DNA of 64,000 bases from Cohnella fermenti. GTDB lineage: Bacteria; Bacillota; Bacilli; Paenibacillales; Paenibacillaceae. The translations under genes were made by a program, and so were the position numbers. This document shows, piece by piece, positions 8,502-17,185 of this stretch. The notes beneath the pieces are model-generated. The model was given only the letters and a program-made list of their open reading frames with translations. It did no database searches and was not told the DNA's origin. Within the stretch, counting starts at the first letter, position 1; each line of letters starts with the position of its first letter. Location of the stretch: the NCBI RefSeq assembly GCF_004801405.1, contig NZ_SSOB01000013.1, positions 122,624 through 186,623 of the forward strand. Reading direction: 5' to 3'.

Positions 8502-8649
8502 TTCCCGCACGAGGACCGGCGCCCGATCCGGACGCACCGCTCCCTCGCCCCTCCCGCCGACCGAGCATGGCTTCGGATGCGGCTGAAGGGGCGTTTTTCC
8601 CATACACATTATCTGGTAAAATAAAGAAAACCCCCGAGGAGGTTCGCGC

Positions 8650-8979
8650 ATGAGAAACTTCGCGGTTGCAGCGGGAGGGCTCGCATCGCTCGGCTGCCTT
8701 CTGCTGTGCGGATTGTTGCTGCTGTGGAATCCTTATTCCGACGCCAGCCCCGGAAGCGGAACGATCGCCGTCGTCACCTTCATGCTGATTCTGCCCGCCT
8801 GCCTTGGCCTGATCGGCGCGATCCTGCAATCCCCGGTGCTGCTCGTCGTCGTCTTCGTCTGGTCGCTGCCGGTCGGGGGCTATCTCGCGATTGCGGCGAT
8901 TCCCGGCCTGTTTAACCTGTTCGCGGCCGTTCTCCTGCTCTATCTGCTCTCAGCCGTCCTCCTGAGAAGGAACCCGTAG
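8650..8979 (+). CDS. Small integral membrane protein
   Basis: A 109-residue, almost entirely hydrophobic protein with three likely membrane segments: residues 5-26, 36-58 and 60-105 (the last may be two helices). ATG at 8650 follows GAGGAGG by seven bases. Its end overlaps the end of the convergent gene by 30 bp. No family recognised. Confidence 0.65.
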   Translation: MRNFAVAAGGLASLGCLLLCGLLLLWNPYSDASPGSGTIAVVTFMLILPACLGLIGAILQSPVLLVVVFVWSLPVGGYLAIAAIPGLFNLFAAVLLLYLLSAVLLRRNP

Positions 8980-9858
8980 CACGAACGACACGGTCATTCC
9001 CTCTCCGCCTCGTTGGAATTGCCCCCAGATTTTGTACAGGCCGCCCTTCGGGAACGTCGCGGCGAATACCGCCTGGGGGCCGGACGCGCTCGCGTTCACG
9101 GGATGCACGTGCAGCATCTCCTGCGCGCCTTCGCTGATCGCGATAACATGGCCGATCGCCCCCAGGTAAGGCTCCAGATCGCGCACGGGCTTGCCCGTCT
9201 GCTCGTCCCGGAACGCGAACGTCAGCGAGGACGGCATCCCGGCCATCAGGTGCGCCGCAGTCAGCGCGATCTCCACCCCGTTCGCGGAAGCGGAGAACGA
9301 TTCGCTCGGAGCCAGCGCCTCGCCGCTCGCGCTTGGTCCTTGAACCTCGATCTCGGCGGTGCGCGTCAATTCGTTCAGGCCGGTCGGCCTGAAGCCCGCG
9401 AACAGCTTGTAGCGTCCGCCGCTCGGGAACACGACGGGAATGCGGAACTCGCCGCCCCCTTCGCCGCCCCCTTCATAAACGGGATGCAGGTGCTGGAACG
9501 ACGCGAGGTCCTTGCTGACGACGATGAGATGCATCAGCTTCTCGTGGCTCAGCTCCAATCCGTCGATCGGAGTGCCATCCCTGTCGCGAAGCCGAATGAC
9601 CAGCTTGGCGGGCCGCTCCGCGCTCGGCACTCCTTCCGGCCAGCTCCAGGAGGCGAGCTTGCTCCTCTCCTCCTCCGTCTCCGGCGCCTCATCCTCGCCC
9701 TCGTGCGTATGCGTGTGCGAGTGTGTATGCGTGTGCGAGCGAGCAGGCGCCATCGTGTCGATGACCGCCGCCTGGGCGCCATTCCCGCTGCCGAGCGGGG
9801 CGAACAAGCCGGCTCCCCCGAGAAGGAGTGCCGCCGCCGCTCGCTTCCATCGTTCCAT
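8950..9858 (-). CDS. Exported His-rich protein with two YtkA/FixH-like domains
   Basis: A 302-residue protein starting at ATG 9858 (AGGAGAG eight bases upstream). Residues 1-31 are a signal peptide (KRAAAALLLGGAGLFAPLG) ending near AQAA. It is followed by an alternating His-Thr/Ser segment, HTHTHSHTHTHEGE (residues ~41-54). Two similar beta-rich units follow. Each places a membrane-exterior-type motif ending in HxHP: KLMHLIVVSKDLASFQHLHP (~107-126) and GAIGHVIAISEGAQEMLHVHP (in part GHVIAISEG, then LHVHP, ~232-252). The family is annotated as YtkA-like or FixH-like, with proposed metal binding. I infer an extracytoplasmic divalent metal (Cu/Zn) binder. It is monocistronic here. Confidence 0.72.
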   Translation of the reverse strand: MERWKRAAAALLLGGAGLFAPLGSGNGAQAAVIDTMAPARSHTHTHSHTHTHEGEDEAPETEEERSKLASWSWPEGVPSAERPAKLVIRLRDRDGTPIDGLELSHEKLMHLIVVSKDLASFQHLHPVYEGGGEGGGEFRIPVVFPSGGRYKLFAGFRPTGLNELTRTAEIEVQGPSASGEALAPSESFSASANGVEIALTAAHLMAGMPSSLTFAFRDEQTGKPVRDLEPYLGAIGHVIAISEGAQEMLHVHPVNASASGPQAVFAATFPKGGLYKIWGQFQRGGEGMTVSFVLRVPSQEDG

Positions 9859-10053
9859 GTTGTTTTCTCTCCTTATAGAGCTGTGCATTCGAATCCCCTT
9901 AGTAGTGTCTCCAACTCCTTCCATTCATTCCCGTCATTCCCGCCTATCCGTTCATCCCTGCCGCAGCCGTTCGTCGCCCGGAACGAGCAGCAGCGGCGCT
10001 CGGAGAAGCTCTCCGGGCGCCGCTGCTTATAAAGCCTATCGATGGAGCTGCGA

Positions 10054-10728
10054 TTACGCTTGGGGTTGTTCGCTGGCATCCGCCGTCTCGCCTGCCGCCT
10101 TCTCTTGCTCCTCCAGAATCCGGTACAGCCCGTCCAGAATGAGATCGGCCGGATCGCGATTGAGCAGGAAGTGCGCCAGCAGCAGATGGAGCGGCATCGC
10201 CACGACGTTATTGCCGTCCTTGTACTTCGGGAAGCCGGCTTCGAGCACCGGACCGTGCTCGGGGTGAAGATCGAGACCGGAATAAATCTCGTCCGGACCG
10301 AATTCCTCCTTGATCGTGCCGAAGCAATGCGGAAGAATGTGGCCGTCCATCACCTTCTTCGCCTCGTCCTCATTCTGCGGCGGCCTCGGGAGCAGCACGC
10401 TCTCCGGCGACTTCATCAGGTCGACGAAGAAGGAGGACATCCACAGCGCCGGATTCGGACGCGTCTGGAAGTTGCTCAGCAGCTCGCGCAGGAAAAACCC
10501 GCACACGTAAGCGTTCCCATCTTCCTTCGTTACGCGGAACGTGAACATCGGCCCGTACACATTGTGCTGAGTGACCTGCCCGTCCACCTTGCAGCCTTCG
10601 AATTGCGATTGAAGCGCAACGATGCCGTTATGATGGAGCGCCTTCACGAGCTCCTTCATCTGTTCCATCGCTTTCTCCGCTTCTTGGCGTTCTTGATTTT
10701 CTTGACCGTTATCTTGGGTTGTCGTCAT
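10054..10728 (-). CDS. Conserved-looking cytoplasmic protein, function unknown
   Basis: A 224-residue soluble protein. The ATG at 10728 was chosen because AAGGTAGG lies eight bases upstream; a GTG three codons earlier is possible. The N-terminus is charged and probably helical (ENQERQEAEKAMEQMKELV). The middle contains HNVYGPMFTFRVTKEDGN and a DGHILPHCFGTIKEEFGPDE stretch with conserved-looking His/Cys/Asp. The end is acidic and low complexity. No signal peptide, no recognised domain. Confidence 0.65.
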   Translation of the reverse strand: MTTTQDNGQENQERQEAEKAMEQMKELVKALHHNGIVALQSQFEGCKVDGQVTQHNVYGPMFTFRVTKEDGNAYVCGFFLRELLSNFQTRPNPALWMSSFFVDLMKSPESVLLPRPPQNEDEAKKVMDGHILPHCFGTIKEEFGPDEIYSGLDLHPEHGPVLEAGFPKYKDGNNVVAMPLHLLLAHFLLNRDPADLILDGLYRILEEQEKAAGETADASEQPQA

Positions 10729-10852
10729 CCATAGCACCTACCTTAGTCCTATCATACCATCGGAAGGGCTTCGGAAGGAAGAGAACGAGGCGGTGATCGG
10801 CAAAAAACTTCTATGCATGGCAGGAGCTGACGGTAGGCGGATGAAGCGACTT

Positions 10853-11005
10853 GGGTACCCCCACCCCGTATCTGCTGCTGCGCGGGCCGATGGGGGCCAC
10901 TATCCCTTTTTGCCAAAGGGTGCCTTATCCCCTCTCGTCAGTATCCCAATTATTGGAAACCCTCAACCTGATCGGCAGGGATAAGCCACCCTTTTTCGAA
11001 AAAGC
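10853..11005 (+). repeat. Dispersed palindromic element, copy A
   Basis: The intergenic region 10738-11046 has no gene; most of it is a member of a repeat family also at 36430-36586 (inverted) and 50816-50960, with partial copies at 19838 and 21474. Shared blocks are TACCCCCACCCCGTAT, then CCAAAGGGTGCCTTATCCCC, TCAGTATCC-AATTATTGGAAA, and the inverted partner GGCAGGGATAAGCCACCC. The two outer arms can pair, giving a long hairpin. Confidence 0.85.
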
Positions 11006-11046
11006 AAATGGTACGCCCCCACCTCCCCCTCGCCTTCGCCCCGGTA

Positions 11047-12294
11047 TTACTCCTCCTCCGGCACCACCGCCCGGAGCAGAATAACCGCGTTATGGCCGCC
11101 GAAGCCGAACGAGTTCGACATGCCGACGCGAAGCGCGGCCTTGCGTGCGACGTTCGGGACACAGTCGATGTCGCATGCCGGATCGGGACGCTCGTAATTG
11201 ATCGTCGGCGGAATCAGCCCGTCCTGCAAGCTCTTGACGAGCGCGATCGCCTCCACCCCGCCCGACGCGCCGAGCAGATGGCCAAGCATCGACTTGTTCG
11301 CCGTGACCGGAACCCGCCCGGCCCGCTCCCCGAACAGCCGCTTGATCGCAAGCGTCTCCGACAGATCGCCGATCGGCGTGCTCGTCGCGTGGGCGCTGAT
11401 GACGTCGACGTCATCCGGCGCAAGACCGGCTTCAGCCAGCGCGGCCCGCATCGCCAAGTAAGCGCCGTAGCCCTCCGGATGCGTCGCCACCATATGATAA
11501 GCGTCCGAGCTGGCACCATAACCGATGACCTCGGCATGAATGCGGGCGCCGCGCCGACGCGCGTGGCTCAGCGACTCCAGCACGACAACGCCCGCCCCCT
11601 CCCCCATGACGAAGCCGTCGCGGTCCGCGTCGAACGGGCGGCTTGCCCGCGCCGGCTCCCCGTTGCGGGTCGAGAGCGATGTCGCGTTGCCGAAGCTCGC
11701 GAGCGAGATCGGCTCGACCGCCGCCTCCGCCCCGCCGGCGAATGCCGCGTCCGCGAGGCCGAGGCGGATCAGCCGGAACGCCTCGCCGATCGCGGTGTTG
11801 CCAATCGAGCAGGCCGTGACCGGCGACATCGACGGCCCCATCGCCCCGAAGCGAATGCCGATCGTTGCCGCCGCCATGTTCGAGATCATCATCGGCACGA
11901 GCAGCGGGCTGACGCGGTCCGGCCCTCTCTCCCGGAGCACCCCTTCCTGCTCGTGCAGCGTCCGAATTCCGCCCGTGCCGGAGCCGATATAGACGGCCAG
12001 ACGCTCCTTGTCCACCGCGGCCGCCCCCAAGCCGGAATCGTCCCACGCCTGCTCGGCCGCCGCCAGCGCGAACTGGGTGAAGCGATCCATTCTTCGCGCT
12101 TCCTTCCTGCCGAACCGGCCGTCCGCGTCGAAGTCGCGCACGCTTCCCGCGATTCGCGTCTTGAACGCACTCGCATCGAAAACATCGATCTCGCGAATGC
12201 CGGATTCGCCCCTCGCCATCTTCCCCCACATCGTCTCCGCATCGTTGCCGAGCGGCGTAATCGCACCCATGCCCGTGATGACGACTCGTTCCAT
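11047..12294 (-). CDS. fabF: Beta-ketoacyl-ACP synthase II (FabF)
   Basis: A 415-residue condensing enzyme of fatty acid elongation, which joins malonyl-ACP to acyl-ACP. The Cys-His-His triad is visible: VTACSIGNTAIG (Cys near 164), SAHATSTPIGD (His near 302) and NKSMLGHLLGASG (His near 339). The start ERVVITGMGAITPLGN is the classical FabF N-terminus, preceded by AGGAGG. It stands alone, without fabH, acpP or fabG nearby, so it may be a second or accessory FabF. It is divergent from an XRE regulator. Confidence 0.93.
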   Translation of the reverse strand: MERVVITGMGAITPLGNDAETMWGKMARGESGIREIDVFDASAFKTRIAGSVRDFDADGRFGRKEARRMDRFTQFALAAAEQAWDDSGLGAAAVDKERLAVYIGSGTGGIRTLHEQEGVLRERGPDRVSPLLVPMMISNMAAATIGIRFGAMGPSMSPVTACSIGNTAIGEAFRLIRLGLADAAFAGGAEAAVEPISLASFGNATSLSTRNGEPARASRPFDADRDGFVMGEGAGVVVLESLSHARRRGARIHAEVIGYGASSDAYHMVATHPEGYGAYLAMRAALAEAGLAPDDVDVISAHATSTPIGDLSETLAIKRLFGERAGRVPVTANKSMLGHLLGASGGVEAIALVKSLQDGLIPPTINYERPDPACDIDCVPNVARKAALRVGMSNSFGFGGHNAVILLRAVVPEEE

Positions 12295-12355
12295 CGTTTT
12301 AGTACCTCCTCTTAATAGCTGACGATGGAACTAGAATGACACAGCAAGTATCCTA

Positions 12356-12384
12356 TTACAAGTTGTCGTTTATCCTAGTATAAT
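12356..12384 (+). promoter_or_regulatory. Promoter of the XRE/MmyB regulator
   Basis: TTACAA (12356-12361) and TATAAT (12379-12384) with a 17-base spacer, 42 bases before the start codon. Confidence 0.65.
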
Positions 12385-12425
12385 AACTACTATGATGATT
12401 CAAGGTAATGGAGAGGAATGCGAAC

Positions 12426-13283
12426 ATGAGAACGACCATGAACCGATCCGCCCGCCTTCAAGCGCTGTCCGCCTTCCTGCAATCGCAGCGCGCGAAGCTC
12501 AGGCCGTCCGAAGCCGGCTTCCCCGAGGGCGGCCGCCGCCGAACGCCGGGCCTGCGGCGCGAGGAAGTCGCCCAGCTCGCCGGCGTCAGCCTGACCTGGT
12601 ACACCTGGCTCGAGCAAGGCCGCGACATCCAGGCTTCCTCGGCCGTGCTCGATGCGATCGCGAGCGCGCTCCGGCTGACGAAGGACGAGCGCAAGTACTT
12701 GTTCTCGCTGGCGCTGGAGAGCGGAGAGCCCGCCCCCCTGCCGCAGGAGCCGCCCCGCATCGACGCGCCGCTGCGCCATATTCTGAAGGAGCTCGCCTCG
12801 TGCCCGACGATCGTCTCCGACCGCCGCTGCCAGATCGTCGGGTGGAACGAAGCCGCATCGCATATTTTCCTCGACTTCGACCGGATCGCCCCGGAGCGCC
12901 GCAACCTCATTCGGCTGCTGTTCGAGCGGAAGGAATTCCGCCGGCTCGCCGTCAACTGGGAGCTGTTCGTCGGCGGGTTCCTCGCCATCTTCCGCTCCTA
13001 CTACGGGGAATACGTGGGAGACGGCTGGTACGAGACATTCCTGGAAGAGATGAGCGAGCTCGACCCGGACTTCCTCCGCTTGTGGGAAGCGAGCAAGGTC
13101 AGCTCGGCTCCCGAGATGGTCATCGAGTTCCGGCACGCGAAGGCCGGCAAGATGCAGTTCCACCTGACGTCGCTGATGATCCACGGAAGTCCCGACCTGC
13201 GCTGCAGCGTGTACACCCCCGACCCGGGCACGACGACCGAAGAGAAGCTGCGGCGCTTGATGGCCAGAACCCAATCGTCGTAA
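12426..13283 (+). CDS. XRE family regulator with MmyB-like ligand-binding domain
   Basis: A 285-residue regulator starting at ATG 12426 (GGAGAGG nine bases upstream). Residues ~10-85 form a helix-turn-helix of the HTH_31 type, with the family signature RRTPGLRREEVAQLAGVSLTWYTWLEQGRD. Residues ~105-275 are the MmyB-like PAS-fold domain (CPTIVSDRRCQIVGWNEAA; NLIRLLFERKEFRRLAVNWE), which in relatives may bind a small hydrophobic ligand. Such genes usually control an adjacent divergent gene. Here the divergent neighbour is fabF, so control of fatty acid synthesis is possible but only inferred. Confidence 0.9.
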   Translation: MRTTMNRSARLQALSAFLQSQRAKLRPSEAGFPEGGRRRTPGLRREEVAQLAGVSLTWYTWLEQGRDIQASSAVLDAIASALRLTKDERKYLFSLALESGEPAPLPQEPPRIDAPLRHILKELASCPTIVSDRRCQIVGWNEAASHIFLDFDRIAPERRNLIRLLFERKEFRRLAVNWELFVGGFLAIFRSYYGEYVGDGWYETFLEEMSELDPDFLRLWEASKVSSAPEMVIEFRHAKAGKMQFHLTSLMIHGSPDLRCSVYTPDPGTTTEEKLRRLMARTQSS

Positions 13284-13387
13284 GCCGCCGCCTCCCTCTC
13301 TATCCACGTTCTCCCAAGTCACCTATAATAGGGGCATGACCATCACTCACTTATATCCAGTCGACAAAAAAAAGGGAGGGCGAGGCT

Positions 13388-14185
13388 GTGGCGGACAACG
13401 AGCAGCAACGGGGACAAGCGTCGAACGCGGCGGTCGATGAAGCGCCCGTCAACGGGCTTAAGCTTCCGGCTATTGATCTTAAGGGCGCCTCGAGAAGCTA
13501 TGGAAGCCGGACGATCTTGAAGGACCTGAGCCTCACCGTCGAGCGCGGCGAGCTGTTCGGACTGCTCGGCCCGTCCGGCTCGGGGAAGACGACGCTCATC
13601 AAGCTGATCACCGGGCTCGAGGCTGCAAGCGCCGGAGAGGCGACGCTGCTCGGGAAGCGGGTGCCGAACCGGCAAGTTCTCGCGAAAGTCGGCTATATGG
13701 CGCAGGCGGATGCCCTGTACAACGAGCTGACAGGCACACAGAATTTGGAATTCTTCGCAGCGCTCTACGGGCTGTCCGGAGCAAGGCGGCAGGAGCGGAT
13801 CGAGAGCGTCCTTGCGCTCGTCGACCTGACCGAGCATCGCAGCAAGCCCGTCTCCGCGTATTCGGGCGGCATGAAGCGGCGGCTCTCGCTCGCCGTCGCG
13901 CTGCTCCACGAGCCGGAGCTGCTGCTGCTCGACGAGCCTACCGTCGGCATCGATCCGGCGCTGCGCCAGTCGATCTGGGCGGAGCTGCTCGCGCTGCGCG
14001 GCCGCGGAATCACCATCGTCCTGACGACACACGTCATGGACGAAGCCGACCGCTGCGACCGGATCGGGCTTATCCGCGACGGCAGACTGATCGCGATCGG
14101 CAGCCCCGACGAGCTTCGCACGGCCACCGGCGCGGCCACGATCGAAGAAGCGTTCATCGTTCTCGGAAGGGGGACGGAAGCATGA
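13388..14185 (+). CDS. ABC-2 type exporter, ATP-binding subunit
   Basis: A 265-residue ATPase. Walker A is GPSGSGKTT near residue 60, the signature is YSGGMKRRLSLA near 158, Walker B is LLLLDEPTVGIDP near 178, and the switch His is in TTHVMDEADR. The first ~30 residues are a non-conserved charged extension. The start is GTG at 13388 with GGAGGG seven bases upstream. It overlaps the permease gene by 4 bp (ATGA). The pair resembles multidrug/lipid-type ABC-2 exporters; substrate unknown. Confidence 0.9.
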   Translation: MADNEQQRGQASNAAVDEAPVNGLKLPAIDLKGASRSYGSRTILKDLSLTVERGELFGLLGPSGSGKTTLIKLITGLEAASAGEATLLGKRVPNRQVLAKVGYMAQADALYNELTGTQNLEFFAALYGLSGARRQERIESVLALVDLTEHRSKPVSAYSGGMKRRLSLAVALLHEPELLLLDEPTVGIDPALRQSIWAELLALRGRGITIVLTTHVMDEADRCDRIGLIRDGRLIAIGSPDELRTATGAATIEEAFIVLGRGTEA

Positions 14186-15228
14186 GAATACGTGCGCTTG
14201 CTCTCCGCATTCTTCGCCAATTCGGCAAGGACCGACGAACGCTTGCCTTGCTGTTCCTGGCGCCGCTGCTCGTTCTGACGCTGATGTACTTCGTCTTCAA
14301 CGGCCAGAGCACCGCTCCGAAGCTGGCGGGGGTCGGCCTTCCGGAGTTTCTCGGCGCCAAGCTGACGGCCGCCGGAGCGGACCTCGTCTCCTATTCGTCC
14401 AAGGACGAGGCGGAGGCGGACCTTAAGGAAGGCAAGCTGTCGGCGATCGTCTTCACGGAGGGCAATCGGATCGCCGTGCGGCTCGAAGGCAGCGACCCAG
14501 CGGAAGCGAAGTCGGCCTTGCTGCTCCTGCAGCAGGCCATGCAGCCGGACGAATCGGCCGAGGCTACGACGAGCAGCGCCTTCTCGTCCCAGCTCCTCGT
14601 CTCTTACGAATACGGGGACGGCACACTCACGTCATTCGATTCGTTCGGACCGGTTCTCGTCGGCTTCTTCTCGTTCTTCTTCGTTTTCCTGCTCGCCGGC
14701 GTCGCCTTCCTGCGGGAACAGACAACGGGGACGCTGGAGCGGCTGATGGCGACGCCGATCCGCCGCTTCGAAGTGGCGGCCGGCTACCTCGCGGGCTTCG
14801 GCGTCTTCGCGATCCTGCAGGCCACGCTCATCGCCACGTACTCGATTCATGTGCTTGGGCTGTACATGGACGGTTCCTTCTGGCTTGTGCTGCTGACGAA
14901 CCTTCTGCTGAGCCTGGTCGCCCTGACACTCGGCACGCTGCTGTCGTCGTTCGCCGGAAGCGAGTTCCAGATCATTCAATTCATCCCGGTCGTCATCGTG
15001 CCGCAGGTGTTCTTCTCCGGGCTGTTTAATCTCGACGCGATGAACCCGTGGCTGCAGAAGCTCAGCTACGTCATGCCGCTCTATTACGGAGCGGACGCGC
15101 TGAGGAGCGTTATGCTGCGCAGCGCAAGCTTCGCGGGCGTCTTGCCCGATCTCTCCATCCTGCTCGGCTTCTCCGCCCTCTTCTTCCTATTGAACCTGCT
15201 GGCGCTCGGGAAGCAGCGCGCCTTCTAA
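14182..15228 (+). CDS. ABC-2 type exporter, permease subunit
   Basis: A 348-residue permease with an N-terminal helix (residues 18-38), a large ~120-residue extracellular domain, and five C-terminal membrane segments from residue ~155. This is the architecture of ABC-2 permeases of the YhgE/DrrB class. The cytoplasmic coupling-type motif REQTTGTLERLMATPIRR lies after segment 2. It overlaps the ATPase gene by 4 bp, so the two are translationally coupled. Confidence 0.88.
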   Translation: MRIRALALRILRQFGKDRRTLALLFLAPLLVLTLMYFVFNGQSTAPKLAGVGLPEFLGAKLTAAGADLVSYSSKDEAEADLKEGKLSAIVFTEGNRIAVRLEGSDPAEAKSALLLLQQAMQPDESAEATTSSAFSSQLLVSYEYGDGTLTSFDSFGPVLVGFFSFFFVFLLAGVAFLREQTTGTLERLMATPIRRFEVAAGYLAGFGVFAILQATLIATYSIHVLGLYMDGSFWLVLLTNLLLSLVALTLGTLLSSFAGSEFQIIQFIPVVIVPQVFFSGLFNLDAMNPWLQKLSYVMPLYYGADALRSVMLRSASFAGVLPDLSILLGFSALFFLLNLLALGKQRAF

Positions 15229-15240
15229 CCGCGCGCGAAC

Positions 15241-15269
15241 AGGGGCTGCCCGGCAACGCGGCAGCCCCT
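15241..15269 (+). terminator. Intrinsic terminator of the ABC-2 operon
   Basis: AGGGGCTGCC and GGCAGCCCCT form a perfect 10-bp stem with a 9-base loop, followed by CTCTTCTTGTT. Confidence 0.8.
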
Positions 15270-15286
15270 CTCTTCTTGTTGCGCAC

Positions 15287-15640
15287 TTACGGATTCAGCG
15301 AGATTCGGTAGTTCGAGAGCTCCTCGACGATGTGCTCGCCGTCCTGATACACCCAGCGGAACCGGAACTGCTCTCCTTGATAGCCGGTTCTGACGCGAAT
15401 GTCCGGAATGATGACGGATTCGAGATTGTCCCGGATTCTCGTCTCCAGCTCCTGCAGCCATTGTTCGTTCTCGCTGCGCATCCGCCGCGCATCCTCTTCG
15501 TTCCCGGCCGCGTTCAGGAAGTACGTAAGCGCAACCTCCTCCGCCGGCGTGTCCGGAGCGAACGGCATGCCCGAGCCCCGATAAATCTCCCGCACGGTAT
15601 CCAGCCAATCCTTCTGCAAATCAATGGCAACCTCACGCAT
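15287..15640 (-). CDS. Small soluble protein, function unknown
   Basis: A 117-residue protein with a helical N-terminal half (MREVAIDLQKDWLDTVREIY; EDARRMRSENEQWLQELE) and a strand-rich C-terminal part (FRFRWVYQDGEHIVEEL). No signal peptide, Cys or recognised motif. The ribosome-binding site GGAGG lies 11 bases upstream. It converges with the ABC-2 operon across the terminator. Confidence 0.65.
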   Translation of the reverse strand: MREVAIDLQKDWLDTVREIYRGSGMPFAPDTPAEEVALTYFLNAAGNEEDARRMRSENEQWLQELETRIRDNLESVIIPDIRVRTGYQGEQFRFRWVYQDGEHIVEELSNYRISLNP

Positions 15641-15790
15641 GACGTCATGCCCCTCCGTTCAAGCCGATACATACCCTCGAGAGACTATCATATTACAAAA
15701 ACCGCGTCGGTTCAATGAACCCGTTCACATTCCATTCATCTTCCGTTCGTCTTCCGCTTCGCCTCGTTCGTATTCCCCTTCGCGTCCCGC

Positions 15791-17161
15791 TCAGCGGAAC
15801 AGCTTGCGCAATATCGCGAGGCCGTTCTTCGCCGACGGATACCGGAATGAGAAGTCGAAGCGGACTGTCTGCTTCAGCACGCTTTTCTCATGGGTGAACG
15901 TCTTGAAGCTGTAGAGCCCGTGATAGCTTCCGATGCCGCTGGCGCCAACTCCGCCGAACGGCAGGTACGGCGTCGCGATGTGCATCAGCGTATCGTTGAC
16001 GCAGCCGCCTCCGAACGGAATCGTCTCCAGCACCCGCTTCTCCGTCAGCTTCTCCCGCGTGAACAGGTAGAGCGCCAGCGGCTTCGGCCGTGCGTTCACC
16101 TGGGCGACGACCTCGTCCAGGCTCTCGTACTCGAGCACGGGAAGCACCGGGCCGAAAATCTCCTCGCCCATAACCGGCTGCCCCCAATCGGCAACAGAGA
16201 CAACCGTCGGCGCGATCTTCAGCGTCTCCGGGTCCCGCTCGCCGCCGATAACCGCTTCCGTTCCTTCGAGCAAGCCGACCAGCCGCCTGTAGTGCCGCTC
16301 GTTCACGATCCGCCCCAGCTCCGGGCTGCGGATCGGCTCCGGGCCGTAGAACGCCTTGATCGCGCCGTCCAGCTCCTCCAGCAGCCTTGCCTTTACGTCG
16401 CGGTGAACGTAAATATAGTCAGGGGCGATGCACGTCTGCCCGGCGTTCATGAACTTGCCGAAGGCGATGCGCCTCGCCGCCAGCTTCGGGTCCGCGTCGC
16501 GATGAACGATGCAGGGGCTCTTCCCGCCGAGCTCCAGCGTCACCGGAATAAGCTGCTTCGCGGCCGCTTCCATGACGACCTTGCCGACCGGCACACTCCC
16601 CGTGAAGAAGATGTAGTCGAACGGCTGCTCGAGCAGCTCCCGGCTCGTCTCCGCGCCTCCGTGCACCGTAACCGCATGTTCGGGCGGGAAGACGGCCGAC
16701 ACGATCTCGCGCAGCACCTCCTCCACGCGGGGCGTCAGCTCCGACGGCTTCAGCACGACCGTATTGCCCGCCGCAATCGCGCCGACGAGCGGAGAGATCG
16801 CGAGCTGGAACGGGTAGTTGAACGGAGCGATGATCAGCGCCGTTCCGTAAGGCTCGCTGACGATGTAGCCGCCGGAGCCGACATGCGTCAGCGCCGTCTT
16901 GACCTTCCGCGGCTTCGCCCACTTGCGCAGCCGCTTGCGAATGAAGCGGATCTCCTCGTAGACGATGCCGATCTCGCTCATGTACGCCTCTCTCTCGGAC
17001 TTCCCGAGATCTTGGCTCAGCGCCTCCATCACCTGCTTCTCCCGCGCCTTGATCGCGCCAAGCAGCTCGTTCAGCTTCCGGAGCCGAAGCTCCGTCCCCC
17101 GCGTCGCCCCGCCTGCGAACCACCTTTTCTGCTTGCGAACGATCTCTGCGATCTCGCTCAT
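15791..17161 (-). CDS. Class 3 aldehyde dehydrogenase
   Basis: A 456-residue NAD(P)-dependent aldehyde dehydrogenase of the class 3 (short, YwdH-like) type, oxidising aldehydes to acids. The catalytic Cys is in [14 protein letters not shown] near residue 243, the general-base Glu in [10 protein letters not shown] near 209, and the nucleotide loop at [11 protein letters not shown] near 185. [11 protein letters not shown] is the usual late motif. Start ATG at 17161 follows GGGAGAGG by six bases and is 24 bases after the preceding ALDH gene, so the two form an operon. Confidence 0.92.
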   Translation of the reverse strand: MSEIAEIVRKQKRWFAGGATRGTELRLRKLNELLGAIKAREKQVMEALSQDLGKSEREAYMSEIGIVYEEIRFIRKRLRKWAKPRKVKTALTHVGSGGYIVSEPYGTALIIAPFNYPFQLAISPLVGAIAAGNTVVLKPSELTPRVEEVLREIVSAVFPPEHAVTVHGGAETSRELLEQPFDYIFFTGSVPVGKVVMEAAAKQLIPVTLELGGKSPCIVHRDADPKLAARRIAFGKFMNAGQTCIAPDYIYVHRDVKARLLEELDGAIKAFYGPEPIRSPELGRIVNERHYRRLVGLLEGTEAVIGGERDPETLKIAPTVVSVADWGQPVMGEEIFGPVLPVLEYESLDEVVAQVNARPKPLALYLFTREKLTEKRVLETIPFGGGCVNDTLMHIATPYLPFGGVGASGIGSYHGLYSFKTFTHEKSVLKQTVRFDFSFRYPSAKNGLAILRKLFR

Positions 17162-17185
17162 CCCGTTCCTCTCCCCGCCCGGTCG

